In this document: piece by piece, positions 52,101 through 60,913 of the stretch | How the letters are laid out: the number at the start of each line of letters is the position of its first letter | Numbering within the stretch: the first letter of the stretch is position 1 | From: Lysobacteraceae bacterium NML93-0793 | GTDB lineage: Bacteria; Pseudomonadota; Gammaproteobacteria; Xanthomonadales; Xanthomonadaceae | Direction: 5' to 3' | Length of the DNA: 64,000 nucleotides | Assembly (NCBI GenBank): GCA_002324875.1 | Contig: NTJG01000015.1 | Location: forward strand, 1-64,000 | Position numbers and translations under genes: made by a program | Notes under the pieces: model-generated | What the model saw: only the letters and a program-made list of their open reading frames with translations | The model's database searches: none | Told to the model about the DNA's origin: nothing

Positions 52101-53067
52101 CTGGCAGGGCGAAGGCACGCCGGTGGTGCTGACGCTTCGCGGCACCGACGTGCTGGTGTCGGACACCAGCGACATGCACATCATCGCCTCGCCGGATCTG
52201 ACCGTGCGCTACGCCGCGCTGCAGCCGCTCAACGTCACCGGCAAGGTGTTCGTCGATGTCGCGCTGCTGGACCTCGAAGGCCTGAGCGAAGGCGTTTCCG
52301 CATCGCCCGACGTGGTGGTGCTGGATCCGGTGGATCCGGACGAGAACAGCACCGCATCGGCACTCGAGCTCGATCTCACGCTGACCGTCGGCGACAACGT
52401 GGGCCTGCGCGGGTTCGGCTTCGACGGCCGGATGAAGGGCGAGCTGCGCGTGCGCGCGGTGCCCGGTCGCGAGATGACCGGTTACGGCCGGCTCGCCGTC
52501 GACGGGCGCTACAAGGCCTACGGCCAGGAGTTGCGGGTGACGCGCGGCAACCTGGTCTTCAACAACGGCCCGGTCTCCGACCCCGTGCTCGACGTCCGCG
52601 CCGAGCGCCGCATCGAGGCCGAGGACATCACCGCCGGCATCGATGTCAGCGGCCGTGCGTCGGCGCCGAGCGTCAACGTCTGGACGAATCCCTCGAGCGA
52701 CCCGTCTCAGGCCCTGTCCTATCTTGCGCTGGGACGTTCGGCCTCGAGCCTGACCAGTGACGAAGGCCAGCAGATCGACGCCGCCGCGGCCGCGCTCAAC
52801 GCCGGCGGCAACCTGGTCGCCGGCCAGCTCGGCAGCCGCATCGGCCTCGACAACGCCGGCATCAGCCAGTCGCGCGCGCTCGGCGGCAGCGTGCTCGGTT
52901 TCGGCAAGCAGATCTCGCCGCGGCTGTATGTCGGATTCGGCGTCTCGCTGCTCGGCACCGGCCAGGTGTTGACGCTCAAGTACCTGCTGCGCGCGGGCTT
53001 CGACGTGGAGATCGAATCGAGCACGCTGGAAAACCGCGGCTCGGTGAACTGGCGGCACGAACGCTGA
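49120..53067 (+). CDS. tamB: Translocation and assembly module protein TamB
   Basis: 1315 residues. An N-terminal signal anchor (about 39-60, after a basic stretch) is followed by a very long region of beta-strand repeats and the C-terminal DUF490 domain (L-R-V-T-R-G-N-L-V-F-N-N-G-P-V...L-D-V-R-A-E-R). TamB spans the periplasm and binds TamA; AsmA-like proteins of this kind are now thought to move phospholipids. It has the Xanthomonadaceae feature of being longer than E. coli TamB (1259). Confidence 0.94.
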   Translation: MVFGRHRLPDDLTPEEREARIAELRARRRARARTLAIRSAIGIAALIVLLVIVVWWLLTTFGGRDFLLGQVAARLPAGTELTWRAAEGPASGPLTMVDVRYVQRSCPDVEEQPVPYGQCDEPRVLVFEAERVTVDPALMPLVGRRLRLDVLDIDNAVLSLPPPVDTPFELPRWPESLPRIDLPLSLQADTIRIDGFRVEQSGASLIDIRSVRGGLDAQQGELHLANIVVDSDRGRFAADGVYAPDDDYRMDLTASALMPAPPARTRPRIGLVARGDLSQLDVAVVGHAPERLRAMLTLRGRENPGWSLRAETTRLDPSLLAGSGETGTPLAFDIRADGQGGAAELQGTATWGEADADPIRIALQPSKVRLEDQRLDLDPLVVDIFDGRITLRGFADVAEPGDVRFRFATNARGLQFGADPEAAEPAPPIRADADLGIAGSTAAWAAIGKATVERDGLRADVDFDGRGDAERMRLQTARVTMPTGTLDATGDVAWAPALQWNVDAKLAGFDPGYFARDWKGAINGSFATTGETRDDGGLEVAVEARDLGGTLRGRRLDGRATFAMHGPATDAGDAGRTDFEGEVALSLGDSRVDASATVTDRLDIDATLAPLQLADFLPDTGGVLRGTVRVTGPRTAPDIAADLTGDALRYGDYTATHLRIDGRLPWQRANGALDVSATGVQAGVALDTVRVSARGAVQDLTLDADALGDIGALALAADVQQRGGNWQGTLSNLRLVPSTGANWSLQSPAQFRQIGTRYTLSESCFASSGGGSLCASADWPRQGVSINGAGLPLSLLTPYLPEQDGGRPFVLRGEIALEGSARPVGNGFAGSASIRSASGGVRTSERARNDVVTYGDFRLDAEFDAARLGATLSTTLNEVGRIQAQVSNGWDAYSPLSGSLVANVEDLTFVELFSPDIVEPSGRLTADITLGGTRAQPTIGGQARLSDFKTEIPSLAIALEDGNINLDALPDGTARIAGSVRSGQGTLNIGGGIGWQGEGTPVVLTLRGTDVLVSDTSDMHIIASPDLTVRYAALQPLNVTGKVFVDVALLDLEGLSEGVSASPDVVVLDPVDPDENSTASALELDLTLTVGDNVGLRGFGFDGRMKGELRVRAVPGREMTGYGRLAVDGRYKAYGQELRVTRGNLVFNNGPVSDPVLDVRAERRIEAEDITAGIDVSGRASAPSVNVWTNPSSDPSQALSYLALGRSASSLTSDEGQQIDAAAAALNAGGNLVAGQLGSRIGLDNAGISQSRALGGSVLGFGKQISPRLYVGFGVSLLGTGQVLTLKYLLRAGFDVEIESSTLENRGSVNWRHER

Positions 53068-53306
53068 GGATCGAGGCCGCCCGACGGCGGCCCGACGCGG
53101 CAGTGCCGGCAGCAGGTGCGCGCGCGGTGCCGGCGCTGCGCGGCATCGCGCGATGACGCCGGGCGACCGCGCGCCGCGGATGTCCTGCGGCGATGTTTCC
53201 GTGGCTGCGGCATCGACCGATGCGCGCGCATGTCGGCCCATCGTGCACCTGCGACGGTGCGGTGCGGCGCGGCGTGGATGCCCACGCCCGCACACCGGCC
53301 GCTGGA

Positions 53307-54623
53307 TCAGCGCACCAGTCGAAGGCCCTGCAGTTGCGGCGCGCCGTCGATGACGTCGGTCCAGACGACGTACGCGTCGCGGCCGACGAGCTGGAGCCGG
53401 GGGAAGCCGGTGGCGCGGCCGCGGCCTTCGAGGCGCGCGAGTTCGACGCGCTCGTACTCGGTGGCGAGATCCGCGCTGCGCCGTGACAGCCACAACGACT
53501 GGGCGCCCTCGCCGTCCTCGCGCAGCCACACGGCCCAGGCCTGGGTGTCGTCGAGCGCGACCGCGACGCGGCCCTGCACCTCGGCGCCGGCGTCGAGTTC
53601 GACCGGCGCCGCGAAGCTGTCGCCGGCATCGTCGCTGCGCGCCAGGCGCACGCGCGATTCGCCGTCGGGCGCGGTGTACCAGCCGACGACGAGCGCATCG
53701 CCGCGGGCCGCGACGGATGGACCATTGACCGGGCAGGCCGGCATCACCCAGGCGTCGGCATGCACCGCGCGCGGGGCGCTCCAGGCGCTGCCGTCGAAGC
53801 GGGTGGCGAGGATGTCGCGCACTTCGCCCTCGGTGCGGCCGCGGTAGACGACGACGGGGCCGCGCGTGGTCACGGCGGCCGCGGTCTGGCAGCAGTCGCA
53901 GACGCTGGCGTCGATCTCCTGCTCGGCGGTCTTGCGCATCGCCGCGTCGAAGGTCGCTGCGCGCAGCGTCATCGGGCGCCCGCCGGTCTGGGTGTCGTGG
54001 CCGGCACCGCTCTCGTGCCCCTCGTGGCTCGGCGCGCCGGTGTTACGTCCGTCGAGCCAGGCCAGCCCGATGCCGTCGCTCTGCGGCCACATCGAGACGA
54101 AGCCGTGTTCGGTCTGGGTGCCGTCGTCGTGCGGCACCAGCGGCGCGCCCCAGTTCGAGCCGCCGTCGCGCGAGCGCGCCAGCACCACGTCGTAGGCGTA
54201 CTTGCCCTCGCCGCTGCGCTGCAGCCAGTGCGCCCACAGCGCGCCGTCGGCCGTGGGCTGCACGTGGGGCGTATCGGCCCAGTTGACGAACATGCGGTTG
54301 CCGATCGCGATCGTCGCCGGCGCGCTGCGCCAGGCCTGGGTGGCGGGATCGAAGCGCGAGAACTGGAACACGTGGCGGCGGCCCTCTCGCGAGTTCACCC
54401 AGCTCAGCACCAGCTGGCCATCGGGACCGGCCACGAGATCCGGTGCCGACGAGCCCGGGCCGGTGGCCGGCAGCGGCCAGTCGACCCGTTCACTCGGCGC
54501 CTCGGGCGCCAGCGCACCGGCCGCGGGCGTCGGAGCCTCGCGGCCGCCGCACGCGACCAGCGCCAGGGCGAGCAGCGACGCGGCGACCGGACCGCGATGC
54601 AAGGAGAGAGACCGACGGACCAT
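53307..54623 (-). CDS. Sialidase-like (BNR) beta-propeller lipoprotein
   Basis: 438 residues. The signal sequence ends in the lipobox V-A-C (L-A-L-V-A-C-G-G), so the protein is probably lipid-anchored. The body has repeated S-R-D-G-G-x-x-W and D-D-A-G-D-S-F Asp-box-type turns of six-bladed propellers. A cluster C-D-C-C-Q at about 257 is unusual and could bind metal. I see no sialidase catalytic Arg triad with confidence, so enzymatic activity is not claimed. It is monocistronic; the 239-base gap to tamB holds no gene. Confidence 0.75.
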   Translation of the reverse strand: MVRRSLSLHRGPVAASLLALALVACGGREAPTPAAGALAPEAPSERVDWPLPATGPGSSAPDLVAGPDGQLVLSWVNSREGRRHVFQFSRFDPATQAWRSAPATIAIGNRMFVNWADTPHVQPTADGALWAHWLQRSGEGKYAYDVVLARSRDGGSNWGAPLVPHDDGTQTEHGFVSMWPQSDGIGLAWLDGRNTGAPSHEGHESGAGHDTQTGGRPMTLRAATFDAAMRKTAEQEIDASVCDCCQTAAAVTTRGPVVVYRGRTEGEVRDILATRFDGSAWSAPRAVHADAWVMPACPVNGPSVAARGDALVVGWYTAPDGESRVRLARSDDAGDSFAAPVELDAGAEVQGRVAVALDDTQAWAVWLREDGEGAQSLWLSRRSADLATEYERVELARLEGRGRATGFPRLQLVGRDAYVVWTDVIDGAPQLQGLRLVR

Positions 54624-54703
54624 GCGAACACCTGACGTGACATGCGATTCAGGCCCCAAGGGTACCCTGTCGCCCGTCGCCGTCCCCTGCGTCCATCCGT
54701 CGC

Positions 54704-55063
54704 ATGCACGTCATCGTCGCCCGCTACACCGATCCGCTCGAGGCCCAGATCGCCAGCGGCCTGTTGCAGGCCGAAGGCATCGATGTGCACGTCGGCGATG
54801 CACATACGGCGCTCGCGAACTGGGAGTGGCGGCTGGCCATCGGTGGCGTGAAGCTGCACGTGCCCCACGACCAGCTGGCCCGCGCGCAGGATGTGATCCG
54901 CCGACTGGATGCCGGTGAATTCGCCCTCGCGCCCGAGGACGATCCCGAAGCCGCCGAAGACGCAGGCGCCACCCCTGATCGCGAGAGCCTGTCGAGCCGC
55001 CTGGCGTGGATCGCGTGGGCCCTGTTGTCGATTCCCCTGCCCTGGCGACGCCGTCGCCGCTGA
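54704..55063 (+). CDS. DUF2007 putative signal-transducing protein
   Basis: 119 residues. The family pattern is clear: a short ferredoxin-like domain starting [26 protein letters not shown] and ending [13 protein letters not shown]. The last 25 residues are hydrophobic then strongly basic, perhaps a membrane tail. Function unknown. Confidence 0.8.
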   Translation: MHVIVARYTDPLEAQIASGLLQAEGIDVHVGDAHTALANWEWRLAIGGVKLHVPHDQLARAQDVIRRLDAGEFALAPEDDPEAAEDAGATPDRESLSSRLAWIAWALLSIPLPWRRRRR

Positions 55064-55251
55064 GCGTGGGCATCGGGGCGGCCGCGCGCTCGCCGCGCCG
55101 CTGCGCGCGCATGGATCGCGACGTTGCGCTCCCATCCGTCGGCGGACCGGAGCCGGCCGACGTTCGCCCGCAATGTCAACGGGTACCGCTGCCCGGACGC
55201 CGCGGCGACAATCCGCACGCGGCGCTGCTGCCGCGCGCCCGTATGGAACCG

Positions 55252-57609
55252 ATGTCCAAGCCTGATGCCGCCCTCGCCCGTCGGATCGCCGACACCATCG
55301 CCGCCGAGATCGGCGCCCAGCCCGCGCAGGCGATCGCCGCGATCGCGCTGCTCGACGAAGGCGCGACCGTGCCGTTCATCGCGCGCTACCGCAAGGAGGT
55401 CACCGGCGGACTGGACGACACCCAGTTGCGCGATCTCGAATCGCGTCTGGTGTACCTGCGTGAACTCGAGGACCGGCGCGCGGCGATCCTGTCGAGCATC
55501 GAGGAGCAGGGCAAGCTGACCCCGGAGCTGCGCGCCGACATCGACGCCGCCGACAGCAAGGCGCGGCTCGAGGATCTCTACCTGCCGTACAAGCAGAAGC
55601 GCCGCACGCGCGCGCAGATCGCGCGCGAGGCCGGGCTCGAACCGTTGGCCGACGGACTGCTGGCCGATCCCACGCAGGTGCCCGAAGATTTCGCCGCCGG
55701 CTTCGTCGATGCCGACAAGGGCGTCGCCGATGCCAAGGCCGCGCTGGAAGGCGCACGCGCGATCCTGATGGAGCGCTGGGGCGAGGACGCTACGCTGCTG
55801 GGCGAACTGCGCGACTGGCTCGACGCCAACGGCGTGATCCGCGCCAAGGTCGTCGCCGGCAAGGAACAGGCGGCGGAGAAGTTCCAGGACTACTTCGACC
55901 ACAGCGAACCGCTGTCGAAGATTCCCTCGCACCGCCTGCTGGCGCTGTTCCGCGGCCGCCGCGAGGAGTTCCTGACCCTGGAGCTCGATCCCGGCCACGA
56001 CGCCGAGCAAGGCAACGCCTACGCCGAAGGCCGCATCGCGCACCGCGCCGGCATCGCCGCACAGGGCCGCGCCGCCGATGCCTGGCTGCTCAACGCCTGC
56101 CGCCTCGCCTGGCGCGCGAAGATCCACCTGCACCTGATGATCGATCTGTTCGGCAAGGCGCGCGAGAAAGCCGAGGCCGAAGCGATCAACGTGTTCGGCG
56201 ACAACCTGAAAGATCTGCTGCTGGCCGCGCCCGCCGGCCCGAAGGTGGTGCTGGGTCTCGACCCGGGCATCCGTACCGGTTGCAAGGTCGCGGTGGTCGA
56301 TGCGACCGGCAAGCTCGTCGCCACCGACACCATCTATCCGCACGAGCCGCGCCGGCAGTGGGATCAGTCGCTGCATGCCCTGCGCAAGTTGTGCGTCGAA
56401 CACGGCGTGCAGCTGATCGCGATCGGCAACGGCACCGCCTCGCGCGAGACCGACAAGCTGTCCGGTGACCTGCTGAAACTGCTGCCCGAACAGAAGATCC
56501 AGAAGATCGTCGTCAGCGAGGCCGGCGCATCGGTGTACTCGGCTTCGGAGACGGCCGCGAAGGAATTCCCCGGTCTGGATGTCTCGCTGCGCGGCGCGGT
56601 GTCGATCGCGCGGCGCCTGCAGGATCCGCTGGCCGAACTGGTCAAGATCGAACCCAAGGCGATCGGCGTCGGCCAGTACCAGCACGATGTCGATCAGTAC
56701 CGGCTGGCGCGCGCGCTCGATGCGCGGGTGGAGGACTGCGTCAATGCGGTCGGCGTGTTCGTCAACACCGCATCGAGCGCCCTGCTCGCCCGCGTCGCCG
56801 GCCTGTCGGCGGGCGTGGCCGAGAACATCGTCGTGCACCGCGATGCGAACGGCCCGTTCAAGCGCCGCAAGGATCTGCTGAAGGTGCCGCGCCTCGGCGA
56901 GAAGACCTTCGAACAATGCGCGGGCTTCCTGCGCATCGCCGACGGCGACGAGCCGCTGGATGCGTCGTCGGTGCACCCGGAAGCCTATCCGGTGGTCGAG
57001 CGCATCGCCGGCAGCAGCGGCCGCGACGTGCGCCAGATCATCGGCGACGGCGCGTTCGTGCGCGGCCTCAAGCCCGAGCAGTTCACCGACGAGAAGTTCG
57101 GCGTGCCGACGGTGCGCGACATCCTCAAGGAACTCGAGAAGCCCGGCCGCGACCCGCGCCCGGAGTTCAAGGCCGCGCAGTTCGCCGACGGCGTCGAGGA
57201 CATCAAGGACCTGCGCCCCGGCATGATTCTCGAAGGCGTGGTCAGCAACGTGGCCGCGTTCGGCGCCTTCGTCGACATCGGCGTGCACCAGGATGGTCTC
57301 GTGCACATCTCCGCGCTGTCGGACACCTTCGTCAAGGATCCGCGCGACGTGGTCAAGGCCGGCGACATCGTCAAGGTGAAGGTCCTCGAGGTGGACGTGG
57401 CGCGCAAACGCATCGCCCTCACGCGGCGCCTCGGCGATGTGCCGGGCGAGAAGCCGGCGCGCGAATCGCGCGAGGATCGCAATGCATCGCGTGCGCCGGG
57501 CGGCCCGCGCGGCGGGCGTTCCGGGGGCGGGGGCGGCAAGCCCGCGACGTCCGCGCCGCCGGCGAACAACGCACTGGCCGACGCGTTCGCGCGCGCCCGC
57601 GGCCGCTGA
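55252..57609 (+). CDS. tex: RNA-binding transcription accessory protein Tex
   Basis: 785 residues (ATG 55243 would add three). Order: helical Tex N-domain ([13 protein letters not shown] at about 41), YqgF/RuvC-like domain ([13 protein letters not shown]), helix-hairpin-helix repeats, and a C-terminal S1 domain ([26 protein letters not shown]). The last 50 residues are Gly/Ala/Arg-rich. Tex binds nucleic acid and the transcription machinery. Confidence 0.95.
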   Translation: MSKPDAALARRIADTIAAEIGAQPAQAIAAIALLDEGATVPFIARYRKEVTGGLDDTQLRDLESRLVYLRELEDRRAAILSSIEEQGKLTPELRADIDAADSKARLEDLYLPYKQKRRTRAQIAREAGLEPLADGLLADPTQVPEDFAAGFVDADKGVADAKAALEGARAILMERWGEDATLLGELRDWLDANGVIRAKVVAGKEQAAEKFQDYFDHSEPLSKIPSHRLLALFRGRREEFLTLELDPGHDAEQGNAYAEGRIAHRAGIAAQGRAADAWLLNACRLAWRAKIHLHLMIDLFGKAREKAEAEAINVFGDNLKDLLLAAPAGPKVVLGLDPGIRTGCKVAVVDATGKLVATDTIYPHEPRRQWDQSLHALRKLCVEHGVQLIAIGNGTASRETDKLSGDLLKLLPEQKIQKIVVSEAGASVYSASETAAKEFPGLDVSLRGAVSIARRLQDPLAELVKIEPKAIGVGQYQHDVDQYRLARALDARVEDCVNAVGVFVNTASSALLARVAGLSAGVAENIVVHRDANGPFKRRKDLLKVPRLGEKTFEQCAGFLRIADGDEPLDASSVHPEAYPVVERIAGSSGRDVRQIIGDGAFVRGLKPEQFTDEKFGVPTVRDILKELEKPGRDPRPEFKAAQFADGVEDIKDLRPGMILEGVVSNVAAFGAFVDIGVHQDGLVHISALSDTFVKDPRDVVKAGDIVKVKVLEVDVARKRIALTRRLGDVPGEKPARESREDRNASRAPGGPRGGRSGGGGGKPATSAPPANNALADAFARARGR

Positions 57610-57657
57610 GCCGTCCCCACGCCTCACAATGGCGGGCCGTCCCGTCCGCCGATCGCC

Positions 57658-58062
57658 ATGCCGAGCCTCGCCACCCTCCACCGCCACATCCGCACGATCG
57701 GCGTGCTCGCACTGCTCGTCTGCGCCGTCACCTGGGCGCTCGATCTCACCGGCCTGGTCTACGCCTGTCCGTTCTGCCGCGCCCAGCGCAGCGTGATCGG
57801 CCTGCTCGGCCTGCTGCTGCTGTGGCCGGACCCGCGCGGCTGGGCGATCCGCTGGCTGGCCAGCGCGCTCGGCATGTTCGGCGCGGTGGTGGCCGCCACC
57901 CAGCATTTCGCCGGCTGGCGCCGGATCAGCGCCGGCGACTTCCGCTTCGCGAGCGCCTGGTGGGTGGACCCGTTCCTGCTCTCGGGCGCGGCACTGCTGG
58001 CGATCGTCGGCCTGGTGCTGCTGCTGTGGTCCTGGCAGCCCGCGCCGCGCGATACGAACTGA
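57658..58062 (+). CDS. Small membrane protein with C-P-F-C motif
   Basis: 134 residues, four predicted membrane helices (about 13-31, 43-56, 66-82 and 101-124). Between helices one and two is Y-A-C-P-F-C-R-A-Q-R, a C-x2-C pair like those of DsbB-type or thioredoxin-fold proteins, but the rest does not match a family I know. It starts 48 bases after tex and converges on the LytTR gene. Confidence 0.6.
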   Translation: MPSLATLHRHIRTIGVLALLVCAVTWALDLTGLVYACPFCRAQRSVIGLLGLLLLWPDPRGWAIRWLASALGMFGAVVAATQHFAGWRRISAGDFRFASAWWVDPFLLSGAALLAIVGLVLLLWSWQPAPRDTN

Positions 58063-58076
58063 CGCAGGACCTCGCG

Positions 58077-58961
58077 TCAGCGCAGCGCGCCGGCGCCCGC
58101 CGCTTTCAACCGCTCGCGATGCCGCCGGCTGCAGGGCACGACGGTGCCGTCATGCAGATAGATGCGGGCATCGCCGCTGTCGAGCGGTTCGATCGATGCG
58201 ATGCGCTCCACGTTGACCATGTGGCTGCGGTGCACGCGCAGGAAGCGCGCGGGATCGAGGCGCGATTCGAGTTCGGCCAGCGTGCTGCGCAGCGGATACA
58301 CCTTGCCGCGCACGTGCAGGTTGGCGTAATTGCCGGACGCCTGGACCCATTCGATGTCGTCGGCAGCCACCAGGAATTCGCGCCCCAGCTTGCGCACGAG
58401 GAACCGTGACGGTCGCTCGACCGGTTCCACCGGCGCGCTGTCGTCATCGGGCGCCGCCAGCAATGACGCCTCGCCCTGCAGCCGGCGCACCAGCGCGCGG
58501 TAGACATGGAGCAGCACGACGAGGCCGAGAAAGGTGCGGGCATCCTTGATGTACTCGTAGCCCAGCGCCCAGTCGAACGCATAGACCTCGCCGTGCCAGG
58601 CGTAGACGAGCTTTCGCATACCCAGCATCAGCGCGACATGCAGCATCGACCAGACCACGCTGGCCACGACGTACAGCGGCAACCGTCGCATCCAGGTGTC
58701 GAGATGCACCGGCCAGCGCGCGGTGAACCCGACCAGCAGCGGCGCCAGCGCCAGCACCGACAGCGCACTGCTGACTTCCCAGCTCGCGACCTGCCAGGGC
58801 GCGTAGTCGAGGCCCGCACGCGCAACGTCGATCCGCGCGGTGGCGGTGTTGCCGATCGCGGCGAGCAGGCAGCTGACGAGCCAGTAGCCGACCTCGACCG
58901 GACGACGGATGCGGAGATAACGCTCTGCGCCCATGGACGGCGCTGCGGGACGATCGGACAT
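58077..58961 (-). CDS. Membrane-bound LytTR-type transcription regulator
   Basis: 294 residues. Four membrane segments (about 24-45, 60-80, 94-116, 138-160) precede a C-terminal LytTR DNA-binding domain: V-Q-A-S-G-N-Y-A-N-L-H-V...P-L-R-S-T-L-A-E-L-E-S-R-L...F-L-R-V-H-R-S-H-M-V-N. Without a receiver domain, it presumably signals straight from the membrane. TAGAAT ends 6 bases before the ATG, indicating a leaderless message. It is divergent from the acyltransferase gene. Confidence 0.88.
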   Translation of the reverse strand: MSDRPAAPSMGAERYLRIRRPVEVGYWLVSCLLAAIGNTATARIDVARAGLDYAPWQVASWEVSSALSVLALAPLLVGFTARWPVHLDTWMRRLPLYVVASVVWSMLHVALMLGMRKLVYAWHGEVYAFDWALGYEYIKDARTFLGLVVLLHVYRALVRRLQGEASLLAAPDDDSAPVEPVERPSRFLVRKLGREFLVAADDIEWVQASGNYANLHVRGKVYPLRSTLAELESRLDPARFLRVHRSHMVNVERIASIEPLDSGDARIYLHDGTVVPCSRRHRERLKAAGAGALR

Positions 58962-58967
58962 GCCCGC

Positions 58968-58973
58968 ATTCTA
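58968..58973 (-). promoter_or_regulatory. -10 box (TAGAAT) of a probable leaderless LytTR-gene transcript
   Basis: On the minus strand TAGAAT ends 6 bases before the ATG at 58961; no ribosome-binding site is present. Confidence 0.5.
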
Positions 58974-59114
58974 GGCAGTGGGCACGGGTCGGCCCGCGCC
59001 ATTGGTCCCTGCGCCCCCGCGCCTCGTCCCCGGAACGGCGCCACGAAGCCCCGGACGGCCGCAGACGCCCGCGGCGGCGCGCACCGTGACGTCCTCGCCC
59101 CGCCCGCGTACCCC

Positions 59115-60341
59115 ATGGACCGCCGCCACGATCTCGACACCCTGCGCGTCGGCGCCTTCGCGCTGCTGATCCTCTACCACGTGGGCATGGTCTACGTGGT
59201 CGACTGGGGCTTCCACATCAAGAGCCCGACGCTGCTGGCCTGGGTCGAATGGCCGATGGTGCTGGTCAACCGCTGGCGGATGTCGTTGTTGTTCCTGCTG
59301 TCGGGTATCGCGTTGGGCCTGGTGCTGGCACGGAAGTCACCCGTGCGTCTGATCGGCAACCGCAGTTGGCGCCTGCTGCTGCCGCTGGCGTTCGGTATCG
59401 TCGCGATCGTGCCGGTGCAGGCGTACTGCGAGGCGCGGATGCTCGGCACCGTCGAGCCGGGGTTCACCGTGTTCCTGCTGCGGTATCTGCAACTGCGCCC
59501 GTGGCCGGCCGGCACGTTCACCGGCGCGGAGTACGGCTTCACCTGGAACCACCTGTGGTACCTGGCCTATCTCTGGGTCTATACGGTGCTCGTCCTGCTG
59601 GCGTTGCCGGTGCTGCGCGCGATCGGCGGCGCGCGCTTCGCCGACTGGCTGACCACGCGCGGGCGCTGTCTGCTGTGGACGGTGCCCGCGCTGTGGCTGC
59701 TGTTCGCACTGCTGGTGCTGGCCCCGCGGTACCCGTCGACGCACGCCGTGGTCGGCGACTGGTTCAATCATGCGAAATACCTGCCGGTCTTCGCATTCGG
59801 CGTGCTGATCGCCCGGCGCGACCCGCTGTGGATCGCGCTGGACACGCATCGCTGGCGACTCTTCGGGCTCGCCCTGCTCGGCGCGACCGTCTACGTGATG
59901 CTGCGCGTGCTCGGCCGCCTGCTCGACACCGGCGCGTTGTCGCCCGCGGGTCTGGACGCATGGATGCCGCTGTACGCCTGGAAATTCGTCTCGGTGGGCG
60001 CGCACGCGCTGTACGCATGGACCGCCCTGCTCGCCCTGCTCGCCTGGGGCGCCCGGCTCTTGAACCGGCCGTGGCCCGGCCTCCGCTATGCCAGCGAGGC
60101 GGTGTATCCCTGGTACATCCTGCACCAGAGCCTGATCGTGCTCGCCGCGTACTGGCTCATTCCGCTGCAACTCGGGCCGCTGTGGGAGCCGCTGCTGGTA
60201 CTGCTGATCACCGTCGCCGGCTGTCTGCTGCTGCACGAGCTGCTGATCCGTCGGGTGCGCTGGCTGCGGCCGCTGTTCGGGCTTGCGGCGCGTCACCCGC
60301 CGCGGACCTCCCTCCGGGACGCGGCGCCGTCGCCCGGATGA
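59115..60341 (+). CDS. Acyltransferase-3 family membrane protein
   Basis: 408 residues with about ten membrane helices. It starts M-D-R-R-H-D-L-D-T-L-R-V-G-A-F-A-L-L-I-L-Y-H-V-G, the family opening with the conserved Arg/His. Marks later: W-H-L-W-Y-L-like N-H-L-W-Y-L-A-Y and Y-P-W-Y-I-L-H-Q. Such proteins acetylate or succinylate sugars and glycans; the substrate is unknown. Divergent from the LytTR regulator, which is a common neighbour of this family and may control it. Confidence 0.85.
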   Translation: MDRRHDLDTLRVGAFALLILYHVGMVYVVDWGFHIKSPTLLAWVEWPMVLVNRWRMSLLFLLSGIALGLVLARKSPVRLIGNRSWRLLLPLAFGIVAIVPVQAYCEARMLGTVEPGFTVFLLRYLQLRPWPAGTFTGAEYGFTWNHLWYLAYLWVYTVLVLLALPVLRAIGGARFADWLTTRGRCLLWTVPALWLLFALLVLAPRYPSTHAVVGDWFNHAKYLPVFAFGVLIARRDPLWIALDTHRWRLFGLALLGATVYVMLRVLGRLLDTGALSPAGLDAWMPLYAWKFVSVGAHALYAWTALLALLAWGARLLNRPWPGLRYASEAVYPWYILHQSLIVLAAYWLIPLQLGPLWEPLLVLLITVAGCLLLHELLIRRVRWLRPLFGLAARHPPRTSLRDAAPSPG

Positions 60342-60476
60342 CGCGGCGCGCGGCTCCGGCGCGGCGCAGGCATCGTGCCGGCGTGCATCCGCAGGTCGCG
60401 TCGATGCATGCCGGCCCCGCCGATCATCGTGATGGCCGGGCGCGGAGTCGGCGGTGGCGCTGCGGGCCGCACACGC

Positions 60477-60836
60477 TCAACGCGAACCGCGACGGCGCCT
60501 GCGCAGCCAGCCACCGCCCCACGACAGCAGCATCGCCGGAATCGACAGGACCGCTGCGTACGCCAGCCCCGCCAGCAGCAGCGGGCCGACACCCGACACG
60601 ACGGCGACCACCGGCACCTGGGCCAGCAGGACGATCAGCCCCCAGGCCCATGCCCGGTCCGGACGCGCGAAGCCCAGCGCCGCCGCCAGCAGCAGCGCGC
60701 CGGGATACCACAGTGTCCAGTAGTGGCCCGCATCCCAGGGTTCGCCGCCGTCGATCGCCATCGACACCAGGCCCCAGTACGCCAGCCCGCAGAGCGACGC
60801 GATCGCCGCGTCGCGCACGAAGCCGTGTCGTGCCAT
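60477..60836 (-). CDS. Small four-helix membrane protein
   Basis: 119 residues. ATG 60836 follows GAGGAGG at ideal spacing, the best ribosome site in this region, so the longer frame to 60896 was trimmed. Four hydrophobic segments (about 10-27, 37-52, 57-72, 76-96) and a basic C-terminus. No family recognised. It lies downstream of mnmG on the same strand (78-base gap). Confidence 0.6.
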   Translation of the reverse strand: MARHGFVRDAAIASLCGLAYWGLVSMAIDGGEPWDAGHYWTLWYPGALLLAAALGFARPDRAWAWGLIVLLAQVPVVAVVSGVGPLLLAGLAYAAVLSIPAMLLSWGGGWLRRRRRGSR

Positions 60837-60913
60837 CCCGCACCTCCTCGAATCGAAGCGGGCTCCACCAGACCATGCGCCGTTGCAACGGCACATGATC
60901 GCGGGTCACGAGC

